From positions 496,001-560,000 of the forward strand of contig CALYLX010000113.1 of the NCBI GenBank assembly GCA_944990035.1: DNA of 64,000 nt. The letters run 5' to 3'. The DNA comes from Clitopilus passeckerianus (Eukaryota > Basidiomycota > Agaricomycetes > Agaricales > Entolomataceae). Position 1 is the stretch's first letter; every line of letters starts with the position of its first letter. A program made the position numbers and the translations under genes. Positions 12,284 to 22,831 of this stretch are shown here, piece by piece. The notes under the pieces are model-generated. The model searched no databases and had not been told where the DNA came from. It saw only the letters and a list, made by a program, of their open reading frames with translations.

Positions 12284-13464
12284 TAAGGGTGTTGGCAAGG
12301 CCAAATTTCGGGTCGCGGCGCCTGGCGCAGGCGAGGGCCTCTAGACCCAGGTTGGCAAGGCCTGGCGCGCCTGGCGCAACTGGCGCAGCCTGGGATACGT
12401 CATTTCAGCAAATTATACGTGTTTTCGTCACATTCTACGTTATTTCTTATGCTACCATTGTCATATTAGAGTACTACTACTAAATAAAATGAAGTGTCAA
12501 ACTCCAAGAGACCGTAAGAGGCTAGCAGGATCCCAATCCTGGGTGCGCATCCAATCCACGAAAAATGGATTACTTGGGGATTTAAAGGCGATATTTCCAT
12601 GTATAAACCATCTAACGGCGACACTGATCAGAGTTGATCCCTCAGTCAGCTTACAAGCTAAACGCACCTGAGCATGCGTAGATTCGCTTCATTATTCTCC
12701 TTCTCAGTCATTGCTCGACCCAGAAAGTTTGTAATCTTTTCACTTCCATCTCTATTGTCCACCTTTCGCTTTTTCACCACTCTGCCTTCTACTTGTCCAC
12801 TGCCTCCTTCCTCATCATCACTTCCATCACTGCCAGTGAGTTCAATGGTCTCGATACCGCATCATAAGCAGTCGTTGGGCTTCTTTACGTGGATCATCTG
12901 GAACATTTGGACATTCCACTGCCTTGGATAGATGCTGGAGGCATCGTGTATCCCGATGCTCGATGAGGTCTGAAGTTGGCGGACAATAGTTGCATCGGAC
13001 CTTCCAATGCTTGGTTCTGGTATTCTTGTCTCCGATACGAGTGAAGTGAGAGAAAATAAACTCTTTGCAACTGGGAATACTAGTGCGAGTCTTGGGCATT
13101 CTGCAAGCTAGACAAATTCTGACAATTCACTTTTCCTCGTTATTTTCAACCATTATTTCGAATGAGAGCCTTGTGATTATGACTGAGATGTTGCTTCGAA
13201 ACCATTGCTATGTTTTGCTTTCCCTGACAAATTATATTTCAAATTTGTTGCACAAAACATGGCGAAACTGGGCTTGTATTTGAATTGTAGGAGAATTAGG
13301 CTTTTGAGTTTCTAGTTACACCGGGGTTACACCTAATTTGCCTAAACATTTCTCCAGATTACCCGAGCTGAGCGACGGCTCCAGCTGTGGTTGCCACAGG
13401 TCTTGCCACCCTAAATTTGGGAGGACGGCCGCGGCGCCCTGGCGCACTTTTGCCAACACCTTTA
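12284..13464 (-). mobile_element. hAT-type DNA transposon derivative, 1,181 bp, 8-bp target duplication
   Basis: The left end TAAGGGTGTTGGCAA and the right end in reverse complement, TAAAGGTGTTGGCAA, form 15 bp terminal inverted repeats with one difference. A perfect 8 bp duplication CGTCTATG flanks the element at 12276-12283 and 13465-13472, the size known for hAT elements. Subterminal GC-rich repeats built on CTGGCGC lie near both ends, mostly the left. The only recognisable coding piece is a BED-type finger on the minus strand. The transposase catalytic region is absent, so it is an internally deleted copy. The matching place in copy A (near 6720) is unoccupied. Confidence 0.85.
12842..13099 (-). 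pseudogene. BED zinc-finger fragment of a hAT transposase
   Basis: An 85-codon frame inside the hAT-type element reads KHWKVRCNYCPP, then IEHRDTRCLQHL and VECPNVPDD. This is the Cx2C...H/C arrangement of the BED finger that sits at the N-terminus of hAT transposases and binds the element ends. There is no RNase H-like catalytic domain and no dimerisation region, so this is a remnant or a truncated DNA-binding protein. Its strand sets the orientation given for the element. Confidence 0.65.
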
Positions 13465-13599
13465 CGTCTATGCTGAAGCAATCTGCCAGTTCTATTTACG
13501 CCCACTACAACCCATTCTCCTAGTCACTGGCAGTCCACTGACTGTCGCAGAACTCCGCAGTTTCCATGACAGTGGAAATGTGGGGATTGATACGTGATC

Positions 13600-14160
13600 G
13601 GTCGAAGCTGGCTTAAAATGGAAATACCTGGACAAAGATCCGCTTGTTCGATCTTTCATGAACGCGTCGTGTTATTCGCGGTTTGTGTGTGGGTTCTTGA
13701 ACACCGCATCATACCTCTCTCTCGTCTTAGAAACTAGAAGAAGCTTCATGTGCGAGAAGTAAGAGCTCGAGAATAGCTGGTATTTCACGTTCGTATGCCC
13801 GCAGTCGGCGTATTCTGGGTCGAACGAAACCTCGTTCAGCAGGAGCAGATCCCGCTTCAGACACAAACTCCGATGCGAAATTCAACATTACGTTATTCTC
13901 GCTTATCATTCATGGCCACCAATTTTGCAAGAGTCGTGGCAGTTTTATATGACGTACTTCCAGAATACCTAAGCTGGCCGCTCTCGACTTCATCTCAAAT
14001 ATTATTCAGGCGCGAGGAAGCTTATAGAGCTTTGAATGGACCACGCAAGACGGTGAACTAGCCCATCTCCGAAACAAAGCCATTGTCTGCTTCAAGTCCG
14101 TCAGCTACATGGATATGCTGCTCGCCAAGTTGCCATGCGTCGTGTAATGCAGACAAGGTA
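13600..14160 (+). pseudogene. Remnant of second ICMT-family gene: promoter plus first 12 codons
   Basis: The sequence aligns with 6850-7370, the upstream region and start of the methyltransferase gene. An ATG at 14109 opens MDMLLAKLPCVV and then a TAA stops it at 14145-14147; the functional copy begins MDLLLAKLPCVI. Directly after, the sequence aligns with about 8695 onward, so roughly 1.3 kb holding nearly the whole gene has been deleted in copy B. The promoter-like part survives. Confidence 0.8.
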
Positions 14161-14323
14161 AGTGTTCATTAACGTTCATTGCTGATGCTATCCGGCTCAT
14201 TTATATTTACTTAGTTTGTTCCACAATAACCAACCGAAATGAAAGCTGACGTGCATTCTCTTCGGCACCCATGATCTAAGGCGCCGCTGCCGGAGGCAGA
14301 TAGATGGCTGTAGCGAATCGCCC

Positions 14324-14332
14324 TTTATATAC
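14324..14332 (+). promoter_or_regulatory. TATA-like box of P450 copy B
   Basis: TTTATATAC lies 65 bp before the ATG at 14389 and is conserved in sequence and spacing with the box at 8849 before the paralogous P450. Confidence 0.5.
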
Positions 14333-14388
14333 ACCCTCCAATGGGTGGAATCACGTCGGGTCGCCTATACTGCACCTCCGAGTCCACT

Positions 14389-16601
14389 ATGTTACGCAAC
14401 GTTTGGGGGACTACTATCAACACCATGAGCCAATATCCCACGGCTACTACTGCTGTAATCTCTGGGGTGGCTCTCCTCATTTTTACTTGTCTAAGTCGTA
14501 AATCCAGCAAATTGAACTTCCAAGGCCCTCCCTCTTCGAACTGGATTTCTGGGGTGGCGAACGACATAGCCCCTAGCAAGAACCCCAGCCCCACCTACGT
14601 CGCTTGGTCTAAAGTATATGGATCCGTCTTCAAGGTTCCTGTCGTCTGGGGCGGGGAAGCCCTTGTCATATTGGATCCCAAGGCTCTTGCTACCTTGTTC
14701 AAAAGAGATACCTCTGTCTATCACCAAGGGAGGGGTTTCGCAGGCTTCCTAAGACGACTCGTGGGTTCATAGCATTTTCCGCATAGCCAGCTAAAGTAAC
14801 TAGGGTTACAGTTCGGTGACGTTGTCAGTGTTGTAGATGGCGAAGATCATAAACGGTGAGAAAAATGGTTTAGCCTGCTCACTTGGATAGTAATGCTGAA
14901 TAGCCACATGTCTTACAGGCAGAGGCGAGCCTTGTCATTTGGCTTCAGTATCGCAGCTATCAAGGAGCTTACTCCAGTTTTCCTTGAATCTGCACATCGT
15001 GTACCTCTTACCTGAAATGAGGACCATTCGATATACTGAAACGACACCTAGGTCAGCGACCGCTGGGAGGAGATGGTTTCTGCGAACGATGGATCGTCTG
15101 CCGTCATTGAGGTCCAACACTGGTAAGCTGTCATGCGCAAGAATCATGCTTAAATGAGTGCTCACCGTCACTTAGGATGAACGCCATTGCGTATGTACAA
15201 CCAGCTAGCATCAAATATCCCATTGACCCCGGTGATTAGATTGGATAATATTGGCATTGGTGGCTTCTCTCATGACTTTGGTGCCACGAAGGGTGAACAA
15301 CCCCTACTGCAATCAAGGTTCGAAGCAATAGGGAACCTACAGCCATCCTTCACTCAGACGGCGATGTTCACTCTCTTGAACATTTCCCCGGTTTTCGCGA
15401 AGATACCAACGGAGAGGCATGGGTTACATAAAGCGCTCTCGGATAGTATCAGGGAGCTTGCTGTGGTGCTTCTTCAGAAAGGGAGGGCAGAGAAACACGG
15501 TTCTGAAGATAAGGGTCTTGCCAGATCCATCTTAGGAGCGCTTCGTGAGTACATTTTTTTTGGCTGTTTCTCTGCATCCGGTACTCATCTCCATGCAGTG
15601 AAATCGGAGGTAGCGAGCACAAAAACCCATCTGGATGTTGACGAAATCATGGGTCAGATCGTACGCAACGAGGTAGCTCACCCTGAGATTCGTTCTTCAT
15701 GACTTCTAATAGGGCATGTTCATGCTTGCTGGATATGAGCCAACAGCGAGTAAGTCGTGTGTCTGTCCTCAGTGTAGAAGGGTACTCATTAACTTAAAAT
15801 CCCTGCAGTCGCTATCACAGTAGGTTTATCCATTGCTTGTTCCTGAGTGTTACCGACCTATTACACTCCAGTGGTGTTTTGTTGAGATCTGTAGCCACCA
15901 AGATGTACAGCAGAAGCTGAGAGATGAGATATCGACTCTAGGTGGGCAAGATCCGACCTATGAACAACTCAGCTCGGGCTTGCCGTATCTTGATGCGGTC
16001 GTCTGCGAGACTTTGAGGTTACACCCTGTAATTACTGATGTATCTCGCGAGGTAGGTGCATTCTTATTTTATAGAGGCACATCATCCTGTTGCCGATCAT
16101 TGTTCCAGGTGGTCAAGGATGATATTCTCCCTCTTTCGAGTTCTGTGCTGAACGCCAAGGGCGAACGGATGGAGAACTTACCCCTTGCAGCTGGTACAAC
16201 CATTCGCATTCCTCTAGGTGCTGTCAACCTTCATGAAGACTTCTGGGGAGAGGACAGCCAAGTGTTCAACCCTTCCCGCTGGGTGGATGATGGTGCATCC
16301 AGGAAGAGGTCGGAGCAGATTTCCGGTTTCCGTCATACATTAACTTTTGGAGACGGACCTCGTATGTGTATTGGTCGCCTCTTCGCCTTGACCGGAATCA
16401 AAGTGAGTTTCATCTAGTTTGTATGTCGCACATCTAATCATTTCAAATCGATAGGCCGCCCTGGTAGTGCTCCTTCAAGACTTCTCATTCGAGTTCCCTC
16501 AAGGGAAGGACACGAAGGTGTCATTACATAGATCACTCATCCCCCGACCGAAAGTTGCGGGAGAGGGTCCTTTCGTACCTATAATTGTTAGGAAGTTGTA
16601 G
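14389..16601 (+). CDS. Cytochrome P450 (cluster copy B)
   Basis: It has the same exon plan as the P450 at 8915, and all junctions checked stay in frame. The first exon is 14389-14760, exactly as long as in copy A. The first donor is GTGGGT rather than GTGAGT, and the I-helix reads AGYEPTAIAIT. ExxR is ETLRLH and the heme loop is FGDGPRMCIG. The region around the heme loop and the last exon is nearly identical to copy A at the nucleotide level, while the N-terminal half has diverged more, which suggests gene conversion or strong constraint at the 3' end. Likely an ER-bound monooxygenase acting on the same or a related substrate. The start was set by alignment with copy A, not the in-frame ATG at 14341. 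Confidence 0.88.
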
Positions 16602-16864
16602 TATCTCAGATAACGTTGTTTTGGCTGATGCACGCGGAAATTCCGAACATGGCGGTCTATTGAGAGGGAGATCCGTGCTAGTATCTCGGTTTTCATCTCC
16701 TATGAAATACATGAGGTGGCAATATGAAAATCGTCCAATATTCAAACTGTCAAACTGTCAGAGGTGCCTACGACTAATACCGGATCGAATGACAAGGCAG
16801 TGGGTTTGATACCCACGAGTGGAAAGGTATAATAAGCAGGCTCATGAGCTTTCATGAGCTAACA
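16602..16864 (+). promoter_or_regulatory. Intergenic region with TATA-like box and 10-bp direct repeat
   Basis: The first part aligns with the 3' flank of P450 copy A (11126-11270) and includes the block TATGAAATACATGAGGTGGC near 16701. GGTATAATAAG around 16827 is a TATA-like box about 36 bp before the adenylating-enzyme ATG. CATGAGCTTT/CATGAGCT is a short direct repeat at 16842-16859. No gene is seen. Confidence 0.45.
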
Positions 16865-19318
16865 ATGGATTTTCTGCTGAAACCGCCCGCCGCTCGTCTT
16901 CATCACGCTCACGACAACGAGCTCTCTTATGTCAGCCCTCCTCTCGATGGTTCGTTGACTGTCGCAGAGCTCTACGACTTTCATTATGCTCATAACCCCG
17001 ATCATACCGTGTTCCTGCATGCTGACGGGGACGCTGTTAAACATTTGCGATATCGCGAAGTAGTTCCTGCAGCATATAACGCAGCAAGATTTATCGCAAG
17101 TGCAGTCGGTATCGATATCGATGCTGGGCAACGCCCTCCTACCACGCTTGCCATTTTGGCGTCGTCTGGTATATGTGCATTCTTCTATGAGCAGGGCAGA
17201 CGCTTATCATTACTTGAAGATACAATAACCTCTTTTACGACCATTTTAGGCATGCTTCGAGGCGACATCACCTTTTTCATGATCTCGTCCAAGTACTCTG
17301 CCGCTTCTATTGCTCATTTGCTCACAAGTACCCCTGATGTTTCCCACTTATGCGTGAGTCAAGAGCGGTGGAAGCTGGCCGAAACAGCTATCCAGCAAAT
17401 TGAAGGAACTAGACCGACCCTTTGCATGTTACCAACCTTCCCGGAACTCTATCAGCCGGACAGCGTTTTCATCCCATTCCGTTGCGATCCGAGGCGCAAG
17501 GACCTATCTGCCACACGATTTATTCTTCACTCCTCAGGCAAGTAATTGGTTGTCTATCGTATGGGCCGTAAACAGACCAGTGGACACATATCTACGGTCA
17601 GGCTCGACATCATCTCCGAAGCCTATCTTCTGGAACGATCGCATTTTCTTGCAAGTTTCTACCATTCCCTGTAAGTAGTACCTTCCATCTGGGGGCATCT
17701 TACGACCGTACAGAGCACGTTGACCCTATTAATAGTGTATGGAGAGCGTGATCTGCTCGGAGAGGTATTTGGATGTTTCGGCACCACCCTGCATCAAGCC
17801 GGTGGTCTATTTCTGGTCGCCTGGGTTGTATGTTTTAGGAATCTCTACTGGATATTGAAAAGATTACAACGGTCATCTTGTTTTCTAGGCCTCAATTGGA
17901 ATTACCGTCGCGACTTTCCACCCGGCCATCCTCGGGGTCGAGGTTGGCCCCGACACACTTGATATGATTTGGGATGCTTTCTTGAAGATCAAACCCACAT
18001 ATCTATATTCAGGACCGCCGATAGTTATTGAGGTATTGTCTATTCGTTTTGTAACCCGCTCAAACAACTTATCTCGGTCACGGTCTAGCAATGGTTCAAA
18101 GATCCTACAAAGATTCCGTTTTTAAAGCAGCTGCCTGGCGGAATTGTAAGTGACTAGTTTTTACGAGCCTCGATACTTTCTTAGATTTACACAGGTATTT
18201 ATGGGTGCTTCTCTGAGAAAAGCCGTAGGCGATGCACTGGCCAGGGAAGGATGCTCTCTTCACACTCATTACGGATCGTAAGTAAACTTTCATAATCCCA
18301 CCTTCATCATAGCCTCACCGCCCATTCTCATCAGAACAGAGGCCGGTACCTACTGCATGTTGTTCCAAGGCAAGTCCCTCTCCCCAGATACCTTCTTTCA
18401 CACTCTCAAGAGCCTCGAAGAGAATCCTGGAATGGACTGGGAATATTTCATCCCCAATCCGCAATGTGGTCTTAGATTCCTGCCCTTAGAAGACGGAAGA
18501 TTTGAAATGGTCGTAGTTGTAAGTCATTGATTCACTCCCTCCCGAGACACTACTCACCGTCAACCAGAGCCAAGCGACCACCGAACTTACAGTCGTTGAT
18601 ACCTCTTTTGACGGAAAACCTGCTTTTAGAACAAAAGATATTGTCGAACCTCACCCCACGTTACCGAACCGATGGAAAGTTGTAGGACGTGTCGACGATG
18701 TAATTCTGTTGGCTAGTGGGGTTAAGGTACGAAAGCTAGGATGAACATTACGAATCATTTTTTCACTACTTGAATTGTGTTTTGAAATACAGACGATCCC
18801 AGGCCCGTTAGGTAAGTAGCTTTCTCTTCTACTTTCGGTTTCCGTATTCAACTTGAAATCTGGTGACAGAGGACATAATACGTGGAGACCCTCATATCCG
18901 ATCCGCCATCATGTTCGGTAATGGCAAGAGCACGAACGGTGTCTTGATCGATGTCGAACCAAGCCATGCCTTCGACCCTCAATGCAGTCCAAAGCTGGAT
19001 CAATTCCTGGACATTATCTGGTATGAAGCGCATAACCGTCTACGTTCGTCCTATCTGATTCTTGGGGGCCAGGCCAGTTATTGAGGCGGCAAACGCTTTT
19101 GGATCTCGCTTCGCAAGGATTCCCAGAGAGGTGATGTTTCAGTCAACCTATGTGAACGAGTCATTAATTAGAGAATTCACTTACAGCTGGTGCTAGTTGC
19201 GGCTCCTGAGAAACCATTCCAGTACACCGTCAAAGGTCAGCCCAAGCGCTCTGCAATACTCAAGGAATATTCGGAGGAGATTGAAGCCGTTTATGCCGTT
19301 TTTGAGAAGGATGGCTAG
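16865..19318 (+). CDS. NRPS-like adenylating enzyme (AMP-binding), copy 1
   Basis: This is a many-exon gene (first exons 16865-17168, 17220-17537 and 17602-17670; end at 19318) of roughly 550 residues. Adenylation-domain motifs appear in order: the ATP loop HSSGSTSSPKPI (A3), YGSTEAG (A5), and RWKVVGRVDDVILL (A7-like), ending with a PHIRSAIMFG...NGVLIDVEP segment typical of fungal NRPS-like carboxylate-activating enzymes. It should form an acyl-adenylate from a carboxylic acid and ATP. No carrier-protein or reductase domain follows before the stop, so it stands alone. Two introns use GC donors, at 17538 (GCAAGT) and 18370 (GCAAGT), where copy 2 uses GT. An earlier in-frame ATG at 16844 is possible, but copy 2 aligns from the chosen start. 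Confidence 0.85.
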
Positions 19319-20367
19319 GCGGAACAACTCAAGGCCAATTTTTGATAGCCAAACATTATTTACAGACTGTGAATAGATACTTGTACTTGAATTAGAGCGA
19401 ACGAACTGAGTCCACTAGTACGAGGTGGAAGGAAGCAACGCTCGGTCTACCAACCAACAAAGATCCAAGAGTTGGAATCGTAGGACGGGAAGAGCATTGA
19501 GGACCGGATTCCTGTCGAAAGATTCACAGGATTCGACTTGTTTACCTATTTCCGGATTCTCAGTCTGACCAGGCCCCTGGCTCTGCTCCAAATTTCAGGG
19601 TCATACACAACTCGCCAGCCAAGTGCACAATCCAGAATGGGGTCGGAAAGGATGTGCTCGAAGATCCTTGTGAATCGGACGTAGAGCATGACAGCTTGCA
19701 TGGTTCTGACCGAAATTGATGACGTTACGGGAAATCCGTGAGGCCTGGAGGATTCATGACTCTTTCCCAAATTCAGTCTGTAGTCGCAAGAACGACCGCT
19801 CACCACTTGGACACCAAGAACACCAACCGACGTGAATCTTGCAATGACTTACGACCTTTCTGCCTTGGATCTCAACAAAAGCTCTCTTAGAACGGTGATC
19901 GGACCTCACTACACCTACTGGAGCCTGTCCGAATAACAACTCATGACGCCGCCCATAAGATACACGAGGTAGCGATATTGAAATTCAAACGGTCAAACCC
20001 CCTCATACAAGCACAGTTGGGCTGGTAGTATTGGGCCTTAGATAGCTTGCTCACTGGAGTCAAATGGCCGGTTAAATGCTGGTTCCCCCGCATCCGACCT
20101 CCCGCATAGAACCACGAACGGGGCCATATTGGCTCTCATGCGAAGACCCTTTGCTGGAGCTCTTCAGAAATAATTGACAGGCTGAATGAACCTGATTACA
20201 CCGGTCATGAAATACACGCTGTGGCGATAATGAAAATTAACTCGTCGCACCGTCTACTGATGACTAGTACGAAACCGGGGGCATATACGTCGATGGGTCT
20301 GGAGCTTGGGCTAACTTCCGAAGTCTGACGAGCATAAAAGCAGGATATCCGTGATAAGTGCCCAATC
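19319..20367 (+). repeat. Intergenic region with partial third copy of the upstream repeat
   Basis: No gene is seen. 20130-20310 resembles the end of the 6120-6720 repeat, with GGAGCTCTTC near 20157 and TCATGAAATACACGCTGTGG near 20205. A diverged copy of the same block (AAGATACACGAGGTAGCGAT) lies near 19957. CATAAAAGCAGG near 20334 is a TATA-like sequence about 35 bp before the next ATG and matches the position of the box in front of copy 1. Confidence 0.55.
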
Positions 20368-22831
20368 ATGGATTCCCTCCCAAAGCAATCGGCTCGTATT
20401 CACCGGGCTCAGGACAACCAGTTTTCCTGGGTCAGCCCGCCTCTCGATGGTTCCCTTACTGTCTCAGAGCTTTATGATTTCCATTATGCTCACAATCCTG
20501 ACTATCCTGTGTTTCGATACGCCGAAGATGGCGCTGTCAAACAATTACGAATGAAGGACGTGGTTCCCGCTGCATATGCTGCTGCAAGATTTATAGCGAA
20601 GTCCCTGGGTATTGATATCGACGCAGGGCAGCGTCTTTCTACCAAAGTTGCGATCCTGGCGTCGTCTGGTATGCGCTCGTTTATGCTGTTATAATCACAA
20701 CTGGGGCTAACGAAAGCCAAAGATACGATAACCTCTATCACAACGGTCATAGGAATGCTTCGAGCCGATATAACGTTCTTCATAATCTCGCCCAATCATT
20801 CTCCTGCATCAATCGCACACCTACTCACAAGCACGCCCGTTTCTCAGTTCTTGGTTTGCGGAGAGCGGTGGAAGCTCGCAGAAGCAGCCATTGAGCTATT
20901 GAACCAGGCTAAGCCTACGCTGTGCAGGCTGCCTACCTACCCAGAACTGTATCAGTCCAGGGACACCTTAACACCATTTCGCCATGATCCAAGGCGAAAG
21001 GACCCGTCTGTTACGCGATACATTCTTCATTCCTCAGGTGAGTTGCTCCAGACAGCGTTGACGGTCAGCGAGTTGACAATCTCTTACAATTAGCGACCAC
21101 GTCATTGCCGAAACCAATCTCGAGGAACGATCGTGCCTTCTTGCAAATTGCTACCGTGCCTCGTCAGTATTCTGTGCTTGTGGTTTTGTAGATTTCTAAC
21201 GTTTTTGCCAGTATTTGGAGAGCGCGATCTGCTAGGTCAAGTATTTGGATGCTTCGGTAAGACCTTGCATCACGGTAGTGGACTTGACCTTATTGGGTGG
21301 CTGGTAGGCCTTTTGTTTTACTTACGATTAGAATGACACTGACGAGGAGTGTTGGGTACGGAAGCCAACCACTGGTATGGTTATGGCCACCTTCCCCCCT
21401 GCCGTCATCGGGGTCGATCTCGGGCTTGCTACAATTGATACGGCCTGGGACGCATTTTTGGCGATCAAACCAGACTATCTGTATCCGGGACAGCCAACTA
21501 TCATCGAGGTAACGCATCCTCAGTCTAAGCTGTCTGGCTAGATCGCTCATCTCGGCGGAAATTCAGGAATGGTTGAAGGATGCTGCGAAGCTTCCGTTCT
21601 TACAGCAGCTGACAGGTGGAATCGTGAGCAACTGTATTCATTCCATAATCAAGATGCTCAACGCATATAGATTTACGTGGGTGCCCCGCTGCGAAAGACC
21701 TTGGGCGACGCTCTAGCTTCGGGAGGGTGTTCTATACATACTCTTTACGGGTCGTGAGTCAAACCAGATGATGCAACGTCAATTGTCGCCTCACCCTAAA
21801 TTTCCTTAGCACCGAAATCGGCCCATACAGTATGATGTTCCAAGGTCGGTTCCTCCACTTGCAACTTGCCTTTATAATCTTAGTTGTGATTTCCAGAGAA
21901 CCCTGGAATGGATTGGGATCATTTCCGACCTAATCCCCTGTGTGATCTAGAATTTGTACCCTTAGGCGACGGAAGATTTGAGATGATTGCATTGGTAGGT
22001 GAAATCTATTTTGAATCGTTACAAATAGGCCAATCGCGTTTAGGGAGAAACTGTGACCGAACTCTCTATCATGGATACCACTTTCAACGGAAAACCCGCT
22101 TTTAGATCGAAGGATATGGTCGAGCCACATCCCACTCTACCCAATCGGTGGAAGGTTCTAGGGCGGCTCGATGATCAGATTGTCCTAACTGGTGGAAATA
22201 AGGCACGCCTCATTTTGTGCACGTCTCATTCATTACTGACAATCACCTTTTGTAGACAATTCCAGGTCCTCTGGGTGGGTGGCCACGCATTTGCTTCCGG
22301 TATTCACACTCATGTCGTTGGAATAACAGAGGATATGATACGTAGCGATCCTCATATCCGATCCGCCGTCATGTTTGGATTTGGCAAATGCGCCAACGGC
22401 GTCCTGATTGATCTTGAACCAAACTATGCCTTCGATCCTAAATCTACTCAGGATTTGGAGAAATACCGTGATCTTATCTGGTGGGCCGCATGATACACCT
22501 CCCCTCGCTATGGGTTCCTAAATGTCGCTGTACAGGCCTGCCATCGAGGCAGTGAACAACTTCGGGTCTCGAACCGCCAGGATACCAAGAGAGGTGAGCT
22601 CTGCATTTGAAAAGTATGAAACCCTTTTGATTCGAAAACATCCATTCCCAGCTCGTGGGTTTCGCTGTTCCGGAAAAACCATTCGAGTATAGTCTCAAAG
22701 GCCAGCCTAAGCGTGCTCCAGTTCTCAAGGCGTACGCTGAAGAGATCGAAGCCATGTACGTGGTGTTGGAGAAGAACTCCCAAGTCGGGCCGCTAAAGGC
22801 ATCACACGCGAAAGGTAATCCTCAACATTAG
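20368..22831 (+). CDS. NRPS-like adenylating enzyme (AMP-binding), copy 2
   Basis: This is the tandem paralog of the gene at 16865, with the same order of motifs: HSSGATTSLPKPI (A3), YGSTEIGPY (A5), and RWKVLGRLDDQIVL (A7-like). It ends GQPKRAPVLKAYAEEIEAMY plus about 25 extra residues. All exons could be joined in frame, ending at TAG 22831. It is predicted to activate a carboxylic acid as the adenylate and, like copy 1, has no carrier or reductase domain. The intron at 22203-22255 has a GC donor (GCACGC) where copy 1 has GT, the reverse of the situation at two other introns. Differences between the copies in the substrate-pocket region cannot be interpreted by eye. Confidence 0.85.

Noticed and set aside
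16795..16815. GTGGG-TTTGATA-CCCAC, considered as a tRNA T-arm
   Set aside because: The loop lacks the conserved C of TTCRA and no acceptor stem, anticodon arm or pol III boxes fit around it.
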